Assembly (NCBI GenBank): GCA_049287565.1
Contig: JBAQGA010000189.1
Span: 1 to 64,000, forward strand
Direction: 5' to 3'
Length of the DNA: 64,000 nt
From: UBA8522 sp049287565
Lineage (GTDB): Bacteria; Acidobacteriota; Aminicenantia; Aminicenantales; UBA8522
This document shows, piece after piece, positions 51,208 through 59,443 of this stretch (its first letter is position 1; every line of letters begins with the position of its first letter). The notes beneath the pieces are model-generated. The model was not told the DNA's origin. It saw only the letters and a program-made list of their open reading frames with translations, and did not search any database. The translations under genes were made by a program, and so were the position numbers.

Positions 51208-52953
51208 ATGATGATCAAAGACCTGTCCGTGATGATCGCCGGCAAGGCGGGCGATGGTGTTCTATTCACCGGCAATGTCCTGGCCAAGCTCTTCAAACGC
51301 CAGGGCTGGGAAGTCGCCACTTACCGTGATTTTCCTTCGAACATTCGCGGCGAAAACACCTGCTACACGGTCCGCGCCTCTTGGGACAAGATCTATGGCT
51401 TGGGAGACCGGGTGGATATCCTGATGGCCTTTGACTGCGAGGCTATCCTGGCCCATCTTCCCGAAATCGCCGAAAATGGGATCGTCTTCTGCGACGGTGA
51501 GGGAGTCGCGGACCTTCCGCCGGAGAAAACCCGGGGAAAGACATTCCACCGTTTTCTCCTCCGTTCACTGTCCCGGGAGAAGTTCGGTCAGGAAATCTTC
51601 AAGAACATGATCGCCCTCGGTGCCTTGAGCCATGTCCTTGACCTCGACCGTTCAAGCCTCGAGCGAATCATTTCCGAGATGTTCTTAAAGAGGAAAGGGG
51701 AAGACGTCGTCCAGATAAACATCCGGGCGGCATCCTTCGGCTGCGAGAAGGCGCGGGAGATTACGGCTGAAACAGAACGGCATCCGCTGGCGAGAAAAGG
51801 GGATGGCGACCGGATCCTCATCTCCGGAGACGAAGCTGTCGGCCTTGGCGCCCTGGCCGCCGGGTGCCGCTTTTTTGCCGCCTACCCCATCTGTCCCGCT
51901 TCCGAGATCGGTCAAGAGCTCGTTCTTCATATGCCGGAGTTTAGCGGTGTTGTCGTCCAGACAGAGGACGAGCCGGCGGCTCTCAACATGGCCATCGGAG
52001 CGGCCTTTGCCGGCGCCCGGGCGATGACCGCGACGTCCGGGCCCGGAGCGTCCCTGATGATGGAAGCGTTCAGCTTGGCGGGGATGATGGAGATTCCGGT
52101 CGTCGTCGCCCATGTTCAGCGTATGGGACCGGCCACCGGGATGCCGACCAAGAGCCAGCAGGGCGATGTCCTGCAGTGGATCTTCGGGTCGCACGGCGAA
52201 TTCCCCCGCATCGTCCTGACGCCGGGGACAGTGGGGGAGTGTTTCGAATTGTCGGTCAAGGCCTTCAACCTGGCCGAAAAATACCAGTGTCCCGTCATCA
52301 TCCTGACCGAGCTTGACATGGGCCAGAACTACCGGACGACCCGGTCGTTCGACCTCTCCGCCGTCCGAATCGACCGAGGCAAACTGTTGCGTCGCGAGGA
52401 GCTTCTGGATATCGCGGATTTCAAACGGTACGAACTCACCGCCGACGGAATCTCGCCCCGGTCTCTTCCGTCCTATAAGAACGGCATCCACCTCGCCGAA
52501 AGCCTGGAGCATGATGAGAGAGGCTACCGCGATGAAGACCCGGCGAACCGCCTGCGGATGATGGACAAGCGCATGCACAAGTTCGACCGGGCAGCCGCAG
52601 ACCTGCCCACTCCCCGTCTGTGGGGCTCCCAAAAGGCCGATGTCGGGTTCATCGCTTTCGGTTCCACGCTGGGCGCCGTTCTCGAGGCCATGGACCAGCT
52701 CGGGGAAAAGAAAGTGCCCTCCCGGTTTCTCCAACTGCGGACGCTCTGGCCCTTTCCGGCCGCCGCGGTCCGGGAATTTCTGGCGGAGAGCCGGGATGTT
52801 TTTGTCGTCGAGCATAATTATGAAGGTGAGCTCGCCACCCTGATCAAGAGTCAGATCAGCCCCTGCGGAGAGCTGAAGAACATCGTCAGCTCCTCGACCC
52901 GGACGTTCACACCCCGGGATATCGTCGACCCCGTCCTCGAGGCGGCCCGATGA
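51208..52953 (+). CDS. korA: 2-oxoacid:ferredoxin oxidoreductase, fused gamma-alpha subunit
   Basis: The 581-residue subunit joins a gamma-like domain (about 1-185; GKAGDGVLFTGNVLAKLF, NIRGENTCY) to the alpha domain (about 195-580; AYPICPASEIGQ, TEDEPAALNMAIGAAFAGARA, TSGPGASLMMEA). This is the two-subunit 2-oxoglutarate-type form, converting a 2-oxoacid plus CoA to acyl-CoA with reduced ferredoxin. The next gene is the TPP-binding beta subunit, overlapping by 4 bases. The exact substrate is unproven. Confidence 0.9.
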   Translation: MMIKDLSVMIAGKAGDGVLFTGNVLAKLFKRQGWEVATYRDFPSNIRGENTCYTVRASWDKIYGLGDRVDILMAFDCEAILAHLPEIAENGIVFCDGEGVADLPPEKTRGKTFHRFLLRSLSREKFGQEIFKNMIALGALSHVLDLDRSSLERIISEMFLKRKGEDVVQINIRAASFGCEKAREITAETERHPLARKGDGDRILISGDEAVGLGALAAGCRFFAAYPICPASEIGQELVLHMPEFSGVVVQTEDEPAALNMAIGAAFAGARAMTATSGPGASLMMEAFSLAGMMEIPVVVAHVQRMGPATGMPTKSQQGDVLQWIFGSHGEFPRIVLTPGTVGECFELSVKAFNLAEKYQCPVIILTELDMGQNYRTTRSFDLSAVRIDRGKLLRREELLDIADFKRYELTADGISPRSLPSYKNGIHLAESLEHDERGYRDEDPANRLRMMDKRMHKFDRAAADLPTPRLWGSQKADVGFIAFGSTLGAVLEAMDQLGEKKVPSRFLQLRTLWPFPAAAVREFLAESRDVFVVEHNYEGELATLIKSQISPCGELKNIVSSSTRTFTPRDIVDPVLEAAR

Positions 52954-53810
52954 AAGAAAAACGAGGCTTCCAGCTCACCACTCCCACCTGGTGCAAAGGC
53001 TGCGGCCTGTTCGGCGTTTTCGACGCCCTCAAGAACGCAGCCGCATCGCTCGACCTCGAGCCCGAGGACCTGGTCATCGTCACCGGGATCGGCTGCCACG
53101 GCCGGCTGAACAATTATTTCCACGCCTACGGTTTCCACGGCCTCCATGGCCGCACCATGCCGGTGGCCGCCGGGATCAAACTGGTCAACCCGCTCCTTCA
53201 GGTGGTGGCCGTCAGCGGCGACGGCGATGCCTACTCGATCGGCCTGGGCCATTTCCTCCATGCCCTCCGCAAGAATATCGGTCTCACCTATGTGGTCGTT
53301 GACAACCGCATTTATGCTTTGACCCAAGGACAGGCTTCGCCGACGACGGACTTCGGAACGGTCACCCTCTCCACGCCTTTCGGCTCCAAGGATTTTCCCA
53401 TCGACGGGGCGGCGCTCGCCCTGGCGGCCGGCGGGACCTTCATCGCCCGCGGTTTTTCCGGCGAGGTGGCCCATCTGGCATCCCTCATCGAGCGGGGAAT
53501 GAGGCACGACGGATTCGCCCTGATCGATATCCTCAGCCCCTGCGTCACCCAGAACAAGGTGAATTCTTATGATTGGTACCGGAAGCATGTCTTCCACGTG
53601 GAGGATATCCCGGATTACAACCCTCGAGACAAAGCCAAAGCATGGGACGCTTTGAGCAGCCCGGAGAAGATCGCCATCGGCTTGATTTATGAAGAGGGCA
53701 AGCCGTCCTTCGAGGAGCTCGTCCTTCCCGACGTCAAAAAGCCGATCGCCTCGCTCGACCTCGAAGTCAATCGTCCGCGGCTGCAGAGAATCATCGAGAG
53801 ATTTCGTTGA
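52950..53810 (+). CDS. korB: 2-oxoacid:ferredoxin oxidoreductase, beta subunit
   Basis: The 286-residue TPP-binding subunit has TPTWCKGCGLFG with two of the Fe-S cysteines, GIGCHGRLNNYF with a third, the TPP motif SGDGDAYSIGLGHFLHALRKN and VVVDNRIYALTQGQASPTT. It forms the enzyme core with KorA. No ferredoxin-type delta subunit is present, so soluble ferredoxin is the acceptor. The gene is followed after 44 bases by the Nfu gene, so Fe-S assembly may be served from the same region. Confidence 0.92.
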   Translation: MKEKRGFQLTTPTWCKGCGLFGVFDALKNAAASLDLEPEDLVIVTGIGCHGRLNNYFHAYGFHGLHGRTMPVAAGIKLVNPLLQVVAVSGDGDAYSIGLGHFLHALRKNIGLTYVVVDNRIYALTQGQASPTTDFGTVTLSTPFGSKDFPIDGAALALAAGGTFIARGFSGEVAHLASLIERGMRHDGFALIDILSPCVTQNKVNSYDWYRKHVFHVEDIPDYNPRDKAKAWDALSSPEKIAIGLIYEEGKPSFEELVLPDVKKPIASLDLEVNRPRLQRIIERFR

Positions 53811-53854
53811 GAAGACGAACGTGATACAATACATTTCTTAAGGAGCGAGATGAG

Positions 53855-54073
53855 ATGAAAGAGAAAGTTGAAGCGGCCTTGAACAAGGTCCGGCCCGCCC
53901 TGATGGCCGACGGCGGAAATGTCGAGCTCGTTGACGTCCAGGATGGAGTGGTCAAGGTGAAGCTCACCGGTGCCTGCAGCGGCTGTCCGATGTCCCAGAT
54001 GACCCTGAAAATGGGGATCGAAAGGCTCTTGAAGAAGGAAGTCCCGGAAGTCAAGGAGGTCGTCGCCGTCTGA
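53855..54073 (+). CDS. nfu: NifU C-terminal-type (Nfu) Fe-S scaffold protein
   Basis: A 72-residue protein of the NifU-C/Nfu family: VRPALMADGGNVELVD at the start and the cluster motif GACSGCPMSQMTLK with two cysteines three apart. It carries and transfers Fe-S clusters. AAGGAG lies 11 bases before the ATG. It heads the unusual IscS-IscU-TusA-NadA gene run. Confidence 0.9.
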   Translation: MKEKVEAALNKVRPALMADGGNVELVDVQDGVVKVKLTGACSGCPMSQMTLKMGIERLLKKEVPEVKEVVAV

Positions 54074-54100
54074 GACGGCTTTCATTTGCCGATCAGGGCC

Positions 54101-55282
54101 ATGAAGCGGGTTTATCTCGATCACATTGCGGCCACACCCCTGGATCCCCAGGCCGTGGAGGCAATGCTCCCTTATCTAGGGGAAAAGTATGGCAATCCCC
54201 AGAGTCTCCATTCCGCCGGGCAGGAAGCGCTGGGGGCTGTCCAGGAAGCACGCTCGCGGGTCGCCCGGTTGATCGGCGCCGAGGAAAATGAGATCTTCTT
54301 CACCTCCAGCGGTTCGGAGGCCAACAATTTCGCCGTCAAGGGAATGGCCCTGGCCCGGCGGGATAGGAATCGGCATCTCGTTGTCTCGGCCATCGAGCAC
54401 CAATCCGTCCTCCATTCCGTCAAGAGCTTGGAGAAGTTCGGTTTTTCCTCGACTTTGGTCCCCGTCGACCGGGACGGCCTGGTCGATCCGGAGGACGTCA
54501 AGCGGGCCCTCAAGAAGGAGACGGCGCTCGTTTCCGTGATCCTGGCCTCGAGCGAGGTGGGGACGATCGAGCCCCTGGCCGAGATCGCCCGGGTCTGTCG
54601 TTCGGCGGGGATTCCGCTCCACACCGACGCTGTGGCGGCCGCCGGCAACATCCCGCTGGAGGTCCGGGAACTCGATGTCGACGCCCTGAGCCTGGCCGCC
54701 GACCAGTTCTACGGGCCCAAGGGGAGCGGCGCTCTTTTCCTAAGGAAAGGGACGCGGATCCTGCCTTTCATCGACGGTGGCATCCAGGAAGGCGGCCGCC
54801 GCAGCGGGACGGAGAACGTCGCCGGGATCGTCGGGATGGGCCAGGCGGCCGAACTCGCCCTGACGAAATTGGCCGAACGCGGTGAGAGGCTGAGCTCCCT
54901 TCGCGACAGACTGATCGAGCATCTTCCCCAAAAGGTGGGCCGGGTCTATCTGACGGGACACCGGGAAAAACGGCTGCCTCATCATGCCAGCTTCTGCGTC
55001 GAGTTCATCGAGGGCGAGTCCATGCTCCTGAACCTGGACATGAAGGGGATCGCCGCCTCGAGCGGCTCGGCCTGCACCTCGCGGGCGCTCAAAGCCTCCC
55101 ACGTGCTCCTGGCCATGGGCATCGATCATGCTCTGGCCCAGGGATCGCTGGTCTTCAGCCTGATCGACAACACGACGGCCGCGGATATCGATTATCTCCT
55201 GGATGTCTTCCCGCCTATCATCGACCGGCTGAGGAAGATGTCGCCCCTCTACACCAAATTTCTGGAGGAGAACGAGAAATGA
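54101..55282 (+). CDS. IscS/NifS homologue lacking the PLP lysine
   Basis: Fold and length (393 residues) are those of class-I cysteine desulfurases, beginning VYLDHIAATPL. The persulfide-loop cysteine is kept (C325 in SGSACTS), as are His100 (IEHQS) and Asp176 (HTDAV). But the residue aligned with the PLP-binding lysine is glutamine: the usual SAHK before GPKG reads AADQ (D201, Q202). Other contacts are also lost: the NN before E-V-G-T is SS (S150-S151), the glutamine after Asp is Ala179, and the carboxylate-binding arginine is Val351. Cysteine desulfuration is therefore doubtful. The protein may instead offer its cysteine as a cluster ligand to IscU, as reported for an archaeal IscS lacking this lysine. 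ATG 54101 is favoured over the upstream TTG; it couples to iscU by ATGA. Confidence 0.88.
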   Translation: MKRVYLDHIAATPLDPQAVEAMLPYLGEKYGNPQSLHSAGQEALGAVQEARSRVARLIGAEENEIFFTSSGSEANNFAVKGMALARRDRNRHLVVSAIEHQSVLHSVKSLEKFGFSSTLVPVDRDGLVDPEDVKRALKKETALVSVILASSEVGTIEPLAEIARVCRSAGIPLHTDAVAAAGNIPLEVRELDVDALSLAADQFYGPKGSGALFLRKGTRILPFIDGGIQEGGRRSGTENVAGIVGMGQAAELALTKLAERGERLSSLRDRLIEHLPQKVGRVYLTGHREKRLPHHASFCVEFIEGESMLLNLDMKGIAASSGSACTSRALKASHVLLAMGIDHALAQGSLVFSLIDNTTAADIDYLLDVFPPIIDRLRKMSPLYTKFLEENEK

Positions 55283-55860
55283 TCTATACCGATAAAGTCA
55301 TGGACCATTTCCAGAATCCCCGCAACGTCGGGGTGATCAAAGATGCCGACGGCATCGGTCAGGTCGGCAATCCCGTCTGCGGCGATATGATGACCTTCAG
55401 CATTAAAGTCCAAGAGAACAAGCTCAAGGACGTCAAGTTCCAGACCTTCGGCTGCGGAGCGGCCATCGCCGTTTCCAGCATCGTCAGCGAGATGGCCATG
55501 GGCAAAAGCCTGGAAGAAGCCATGAAGATCACCAACGAGATCGTGGCTCAGGAACTCGGCGGCCTGCCCAAGAACAAGCTGCACTGCTCCAACCTGGGAG
55601 CCGATGCTCTGCACGCCGCGATCGAGGACTATAAGAAAAAACAAAAGAAAAAAGACGAGGTCGCTTCGAATGCCGATAAAGAAACGGACCTGCAATCCAA
55701 GAAATGCTACTGTCCCTATTGCGATGGTCCTCTGGAGGGGATGGAGGCCATTTGCTCGACCTGTCACAGGGTCCTTGAGGAGTGCCCGCACTGCGGCGGC
55801 CTCACCAAGAAGGGGGATCTGAAATGTGCCAAGTGCGGAGCCGACCTGGTACCCGAATAA
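55279..55860 (+). CDS. iscU: IscU-type Fe-S scaffold with C-terminal zinc ribbon
   Basis: The 193-residue protein has a full IscU domain (about 1-125) with cluster-ligand cysteines C34 (NPVCGD, with D36), C59 (FGCGAAIA) and C103 (KLHCSNLG). After a lysine-rich linker (about 110-140) it has two zinc-ribbon halves: CYCPYC, CSTC, CPHC and CAKC pairs over about 140-190. IscU proteins normally stop near residue 130, so the ribbon is an addition. It could bind a partner or protect the scaffold. It is coupled to the IscS homologue (ATGA). Confidence 0.88.
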   Translation: MIYTDKVMDHFQNPRNVGVIKDADGIGQVGNPVCGDMMTFSIKVQENKLKDVKFQTFGCGAAIAVSSIVSEMAMGKSLEEAMKITNEIVAQELGGLPKNKLHCSNLGADALHAAIEDYKKKQKKKDEVASNADKETDLQSKKCYCPYCDGPLEGMEAICSTCHRVLEECPHCGGLTKKGDLKCAKCGADLVPE

Positions 55861-55925
55861 GCTTTTTCCCAAAGCTAAGCAGATCCCGCGGGCGAGCCTT
55901 TCCCCAAGAGGAGCGGAGAGAGACG

Positions 55926-56159
55926 GTGAAAGCAGGCGCAACGCTGGATTGCTTCGGGCTCCTTTGTCCGATGCCCATCATCCAAACGGCCAAGAAGATC
56001 AAAGAATTGAGAATCGGCGAGGTCCTCGAGATCGTTTCCACCGATGAGGGTATCAAGGTCGACATGCCGGCCTGGTGCAAAATGACAGGTCAACAATTCC
56101 TCGGGCAGGAGCAGGACGGTGATGTCTACCGCGTCTATATCCGCAAGCTCAAGGATTAA
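55926..56159 (+). CDS. tusA: TusA-family sulfur carrier
   Basis: From a GTG at 55926 with GGAGAG upstream, the protein has 77 residues and the TusA motif LDCFGLLCPMPII with the active cysteine before PMP. It carries persulfide sulfur among proteins. A second cysteine lies at AWCKMTG, as in many TusA/SirA-like proteins. It lies between the IscU-zinc-ribbon gene and nadA, so it may pass sulfur to or from that assembly. Confidence 0.83.
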   Translation: MKAGATLDCFGLLCPMPIIQTAKKIKELRIGEVLEIVSTDEGIKVDMPAWCKMTGQQFLGQEQDGDVYRVYIRKLKD

Positions 56160-56175
56160 GGGACGGCGAAACATC

Positions 56176-57081
56176 GTGACCAAGGACGAAATCATCGATC
56201 GGATCCGTAAGCTCCGGAAAGAGCGAAAGGCGGTCATCCTGGCCCACAACTACCAGATCGGCGAGGTCCAGGACATCGCCGACTACACCGGCGACTCCCT
56301 GGGATTGAGCCAGGAAGCTGCCAGGAGCGAGGCCGAAGTGATCGTCTTCTGCGGCGTCCATTTCATGGCTGAGACGGCGGCCATCCTCTCTCCCCAAAAA
56401 GCCGTCCTTCTGCCTGATGCGGGGGCCGGATGCCCGATGGCCGACATGATCACCGCCCAGGAACTCCGCGACTGGAAGGCCGGATACCCGGGCCGGCCGG
56501 TCGTCTGTTATGTCAACACCACCGCCGAGGTCAAGGCCGAATCCGACATCTGCTGCACCTCGTCCAATGCCGTCAAGGTGGTGAATTCCATCCCCGAGGA
56601 GGAGATCCTTTTCGTCCCCGACAAGAATCTGGCCGCCTATGCCGCCCGCCAGACCCGAAAGAAGATCATCGCCTGGGACGGCTATTGCTATGTCCATAAC
56701 CAGATCCTGACGGCGGATGTCCAGGCCAGGAAAAAGGAACATCCGAAGGCCGAGATCTGGGTCCATCCCGAGTGCCGGCCCGAAGTGATCGACCTGGCCG
56801 ATAAGGTTATCTCCACGGGTTTCATGGTGAAAGCGGCGCGGGAGACTACGGCTGCAGAAGTCCTCGTCGGCACCGAGGTCGGGATCCTTCATCGGTTGCG
56901 GAAAGAGAACCCGCGAACGGCGTTCTTCCCCGTCAAGGACTTGGCTTTTTGTTCGAACATGAAAAAGATCACTCTCCTTAAGGTCCGGCAGGCCTTGGAG
57001 GAGATGAGATACCGGATCGACGTCCCCGCGGCGATCAGCCGGAAAGCGAGAGGGGCCATCGAGAAAATGATCACCCTATAG
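56176..57081 (+). CDS. nadA: Quinolinate synthase A
   Basis: A 301-residue protein, counted from GTG 56176, which turns iminoaspartate and DHAP into quinolinate for NAD synthesis. Cluster cysteines are visible in FCGVHFMAE, DICCTSSNAV and HPECRPEV, as known for NadA's [4Fe-4S] site; HNYQIGEVQD and DAGAGCPMAD are further hallmarks. The reading frame is open upstream to 56119 inside tusA, but the first 19 codons there do not look like NadA. It depends on Fe-S assembly, matching its neighbours. Confidence 0.92.
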   Translation: MTKDEIIDRIRKLRKERKAVILAHNYQIGEVQDIADYTGDSLGLSQEAARSEAEVIVFCGVHFMAETAAILSPQKAVLLPDAGAGCPMADMITAQELRDWKAGYPGRPVVCYVNTTAEVKAESDICCTSSNAVKVVNSIPEEEILFVPDKNLAAYAARQTRKKIIAWDGYCYVHNQILTADVQARKKEHPKAEIWVHPECRPEVIDLADKVISTGFMVKAARETTAAEVLVGTEVGILHRLRKENPRTAFFPVKDLAFCSNMKKITLLKVRQALEEMRYRIDVPAAISRKARGAIEKMITL

Positions 57082-57090
57082 GAGGTTTCC

Positions 57091-57594
57091 ATGAACAAGA
57101 AGACCGAAGACAACGTAAAGGCGGCCTTTGCCGGTGAGAGCCAGGCCCACATGAGGTACAAGGCTTTTGCCGATGCCGCGGAAAATGAGAAGTTCGCCAA
57201 CGTGGCCCGCCTGTTTCGGGCCAACAGCTACGCCGAGCAAGTCCATGCCACCAATCACCTCAAGACCTTGGCCGGAATCCGGAAGACGGCCCAGAACCTG
57301 CAGGAGGCGGTGGACGGGGAGAACTACGAAGTCAAGGACATGTACCCGGCCTTCAAATCCATGGCCGAAGCCGAGGGCGAGAAGACGGCCGTGTTCTGGT
57401 TTAACGCCGCCTTGGAAGCGGAGAAGATCCATGCCGGCTTGTATAAAAAGGCCAAAGAAGCCGTGGACAAGGGCCAGGACCTCGCCTATTTTCCCATCCA
57501 TATCTGCAGTGTCTGCGGATTCACGGTCGAAGGCGATGCCCCCGACAAGTGCCCTGTCTGCGGCGCTCCCAAAGAGAAGTTCATCAAGTATTGA
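57091..57594 (+). CDS. rbr: Rubrerythrin
   Basis: A 167-residue rubrerythrin: a diiron four-helix bundle with AFAGESQAHMRY, ANSYAEQVHATNH and AEKIHAGLYKKA glutamate/histidine ligands, and a C-terminal rubredoxin-like domain with CSVC and CPVC. It reduces hydrogen peroxide in anaerobes. It follows nadA by 9 bases with AGGAGG upstream, and its electron source is likely the rubredoxin system upstream. Confidence 0.95.
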   Translation: MNKKTEDNVKAAFAGESQAHMRYKAFADAAENEKFANVARLFRANSYAEQVHATNHLKTLAGIRKTAQNLQEAVDGENYEVKDMYPAFKSMAEAEGEKTAVFWFNAALEAEKIHAGLYKKAKEAVDKGQDLAYFPIHICSVCGFTVEGDAPDKCPVCGAPKEKFIKY

Positions 57595-57629
57595 GGCCGG
57601 TTCCAGGGTGCGTCTGAAAGGAGAATGCT

Positions 57630-58139
57630 ATGGCCTTAAACACGAAACTGCGGCCCTATGAGGTCTTGGCCGTCGCCATCCGGTCGGAGATCGAGGCGGC
57701 GGATTTCTACGCCAGGCTCCTGGCTCGGGTCAAGAACATCCTGCTCCAGCAGAAGCTGAAGTTCCTCGTCCTGGAGGAGAAAAAGCACCGCAAGATCCTG
57801 GAGAGGCTCCATTCCCAGCGCTTTCCTGATGTTGTGCTCAAGGTTCCTGAGAAAACGGTTCGGCCTCGGCCGAAGACAGCTCTGGATGAGAAGAGCTCCA
57901 TCCTCGAGCTCTTCCAGGCGGCCCTGGAAGCGGAGAAGGCGGCCGAAACGTACTACAAAGACGCCCAGGGAGTGGTCAAAGACGTCGGGAGCAAGAAGAT
58001 ACTCGAATACCTGAGCCGGGTCGAGCGCAGCCATTACTTCCTGATCAAGTCGGAGATCGATCTTCTCGGCCGGTTCCCCGATTATTATGATGTCGAGGAT
58101 TTCCACCTCGGTCAGGACCTCTTTCACGTCGGCCCTTGA
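57630..58139 (+). CDS. Ferritin-like protein, second paralogue
   Basis: This 169-residue protein has two ferritin-like half repeats: AIRSEIEAADFYARLLARV with EEKKHRKILE, and ALEAEKAAETYYKD with VERSHYFLI. The glutamates and histidines for a metal site are kept, but there is no rubredoxin tail. It is a distant paralogue of the protein at 44404 and probably binds iron or reduces peroxide. It follows rubrerythrin by 35 bases. Confidence 0.75.
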   Translation: MALNTKLRPYEVLAVAIRSEIEAADFYARLLARVKNILLQQKLKFLVLEEKKHRKILERLHSQRFPDVVLKVPEKTVRPRPKTALDEKSSILELFQAALEAEKAAETYYKDAQGVVKDVGSKKILEYLSRVERSHYFLIKSEIDLLGRFPDYYDVEDFHLGQDLFHVGP

Positions 58140-58148
58140 GGGTTTTTT
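58133..58148 (+). terminator. Weak terminator after the Fe-S/rubrerythrin operon
   Basis: CCC-TTGA-GGG (58133-58142) is followed by six T residues (58143-58148), just after the last gene's stop. The stem is only three to four pairs. Confidence 0.35.
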
Positions 58149-58205
58149 CTTACACTAAGGATTAGTAAATGGGCCCCGTCACAATTCGGCCAATGGTATC
58201 TGAGC

Positions 58206-58868
58206 ATGGAGCGCGCTAAGGAACGGATCGGGAAGATCATCCGCGTCCTCCGGCGGGAATATCCCCGGAGTCGCACGGCGCTCGAGTTCGAAACGCCCCT
58301 CCAGATCCTGATCGCCACCATCCTGGCGGCCCAGTGTACGGACGAGAGGGTCAACCGGATCACGCCCGCTCTTTTCCGGAAATATCCAACTGCGGCGGCC
58401 TTGGCCGCGGCTGACCGGCAGGAGCTCGAGGCGGAGATCCGGCCGACCGGGTTTTTCCGCAACAAGGCCAAGAGCATCAGCGGCGCCGCCCGGAAGATCG
58501 TCGAGGACTTCGGCGGGGAGGTGCCGGCGAACATGGCCGACCTCGTCACCCTCCCCGGCGTGGCCCGGAAAACGGCCAACATCGTCCTCTCCTCCGGCTA
58601 CGGCATCGCCGAGGGGATTGCCGTCGATACCCACGTCAAGCGGCTCTCCGGCCGGCTCGGACTGAGCCGACAGAGCGATCCCGAGAAGACCGAACGCGAT
58701 CTTATGAAGCTCGTCCCCAAAAAGGACTGGCTCGATTTTAACTACATGCTGGTCAACCACGGCCGGAAGGTTTGCCAGGCTCGTAAACCGCGCTGCCCGG
58801 CTTGCCCTCTCCGAAACCTTTGTCCCTCGGCGGTGAAACTCTTTCCGGGACTCAAGACCAAGTCATGA
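58206..58868 (+). CDS. nth: Endonuclease III
   Basis: The 220-residue DNA glycosylase/AP-lyase has a helix-hairpin-helix VTLPGVARKTANIV with the following catalytic Asp in AVDTHVKRLSGRLG, and a Fe-S loop CQARKPRCPACPLRNLC (spacing 6-2-5). It repairs oxidised pyrimidines. It follows a terminator-like spot and converges with the ECF operon. Confidence 0.95.
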   Translation: MERAKERIGKIIRVLRREYPRSRTALEFETPLQILIATILAAQCTDERVNRITPALFRKYPTAAALAAADRQELEAEIRPTGFFRNKAKSISGAARKIVEDFGGEVPANMADLVTLPGVARKTANIVLSSGYGIAEGIAVDTHVKRLSGRLGLSRQSDPEKTERDLMKLVPKKDWLDFNYMLVNHGRKVCQARKPRCPACPLRNLCPSAVKLFPGLKTKS

Positions 58869-58926
58869 ACGCCCATTCCCTGGCAACGGGAAACGGACGT
58901 CCAGAGGCGTTTTCCAGATCCTGTCT

Positions 58927-59442
58927 TCAGGTTTCTTTTCCCGAGATTCTTTCGTCCAATTTCCTGCGTAAAGCCTCTCTTTTGTCCTTGGTGTCTAAAT
59001 AGATCTGGAGGTTGAGGATTTCCTCGGCGATGGCGTTCGCCACCTGATTTATAGCGGCCGCGCCTCCCTCTCTTTTAAAATCTTCGCCCGTGATATCGTG
59101 GACAAAGAAAAGTAGCTCCCGATTGATCACGGGTCCGAGCATGCCTCCGGGGTCTGGAACAATGACCAGCTTGGTTATGGCCAGGATGCGGCTAAGGCGA
59201 GCATAAAAAACCGCGTCGATTTCACCCGCCTCCCGCGCTTTCCTGAGCTCGGAAGCCATCTTGAGAAGAGTCGGTTCCAGATCGTCCGTGGTCCCCTTCG
59301 TAACCATATCCCGGAAGCTGACGATGAACAGGTCGAGGAGTACATAACCGGTCTTCTCTTTGGCGTTGGCCGGATTGTCCATGGCCGCGAGATTAAAAGA
59401 AAAAAGAGCCAGAAATCCGAACAGCAATATCTTTTTCGCCAT
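58927..59442 (-). CDS. Secreted hypothetical protein of the ECF operon
   Basis: From ATG 59442 (AAGGAGG upstream) there are 171 residues with a signal peptide (about 1-25, cut near ANA). The mature protein is helix-rich with no motif I recognise. It is the third gene of the sigma-factor operon and may be the periplasmic or surface target or sensor of that system. Two base pairs separate it from the preceding gene's stop. Confidence 0.65.
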   Translation of the reverse strand: MAKKILLFGFLALFSFNLAAMDNPANAKEKTGYVLLDLFIVSFRDMVTKGTTDDLEPTLLKMASELRKAREAGEIDAVFYARLSRILAITKLVIVPDPGGMLGPVINRELLFFVHDITGEDFKREGGAAAINQVANAIAEEILNLQIYLDTKDKREALRRKLDERISGKET

Positions 59443-59443
59443 C

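Noticed and set aside
54086..54100. TTG start for the IscS-like protein
   Set aside because: The ATG at 54101 begins directly with the conserved KRVYLDH segment; the five extra codons add nothing seen in homologues.
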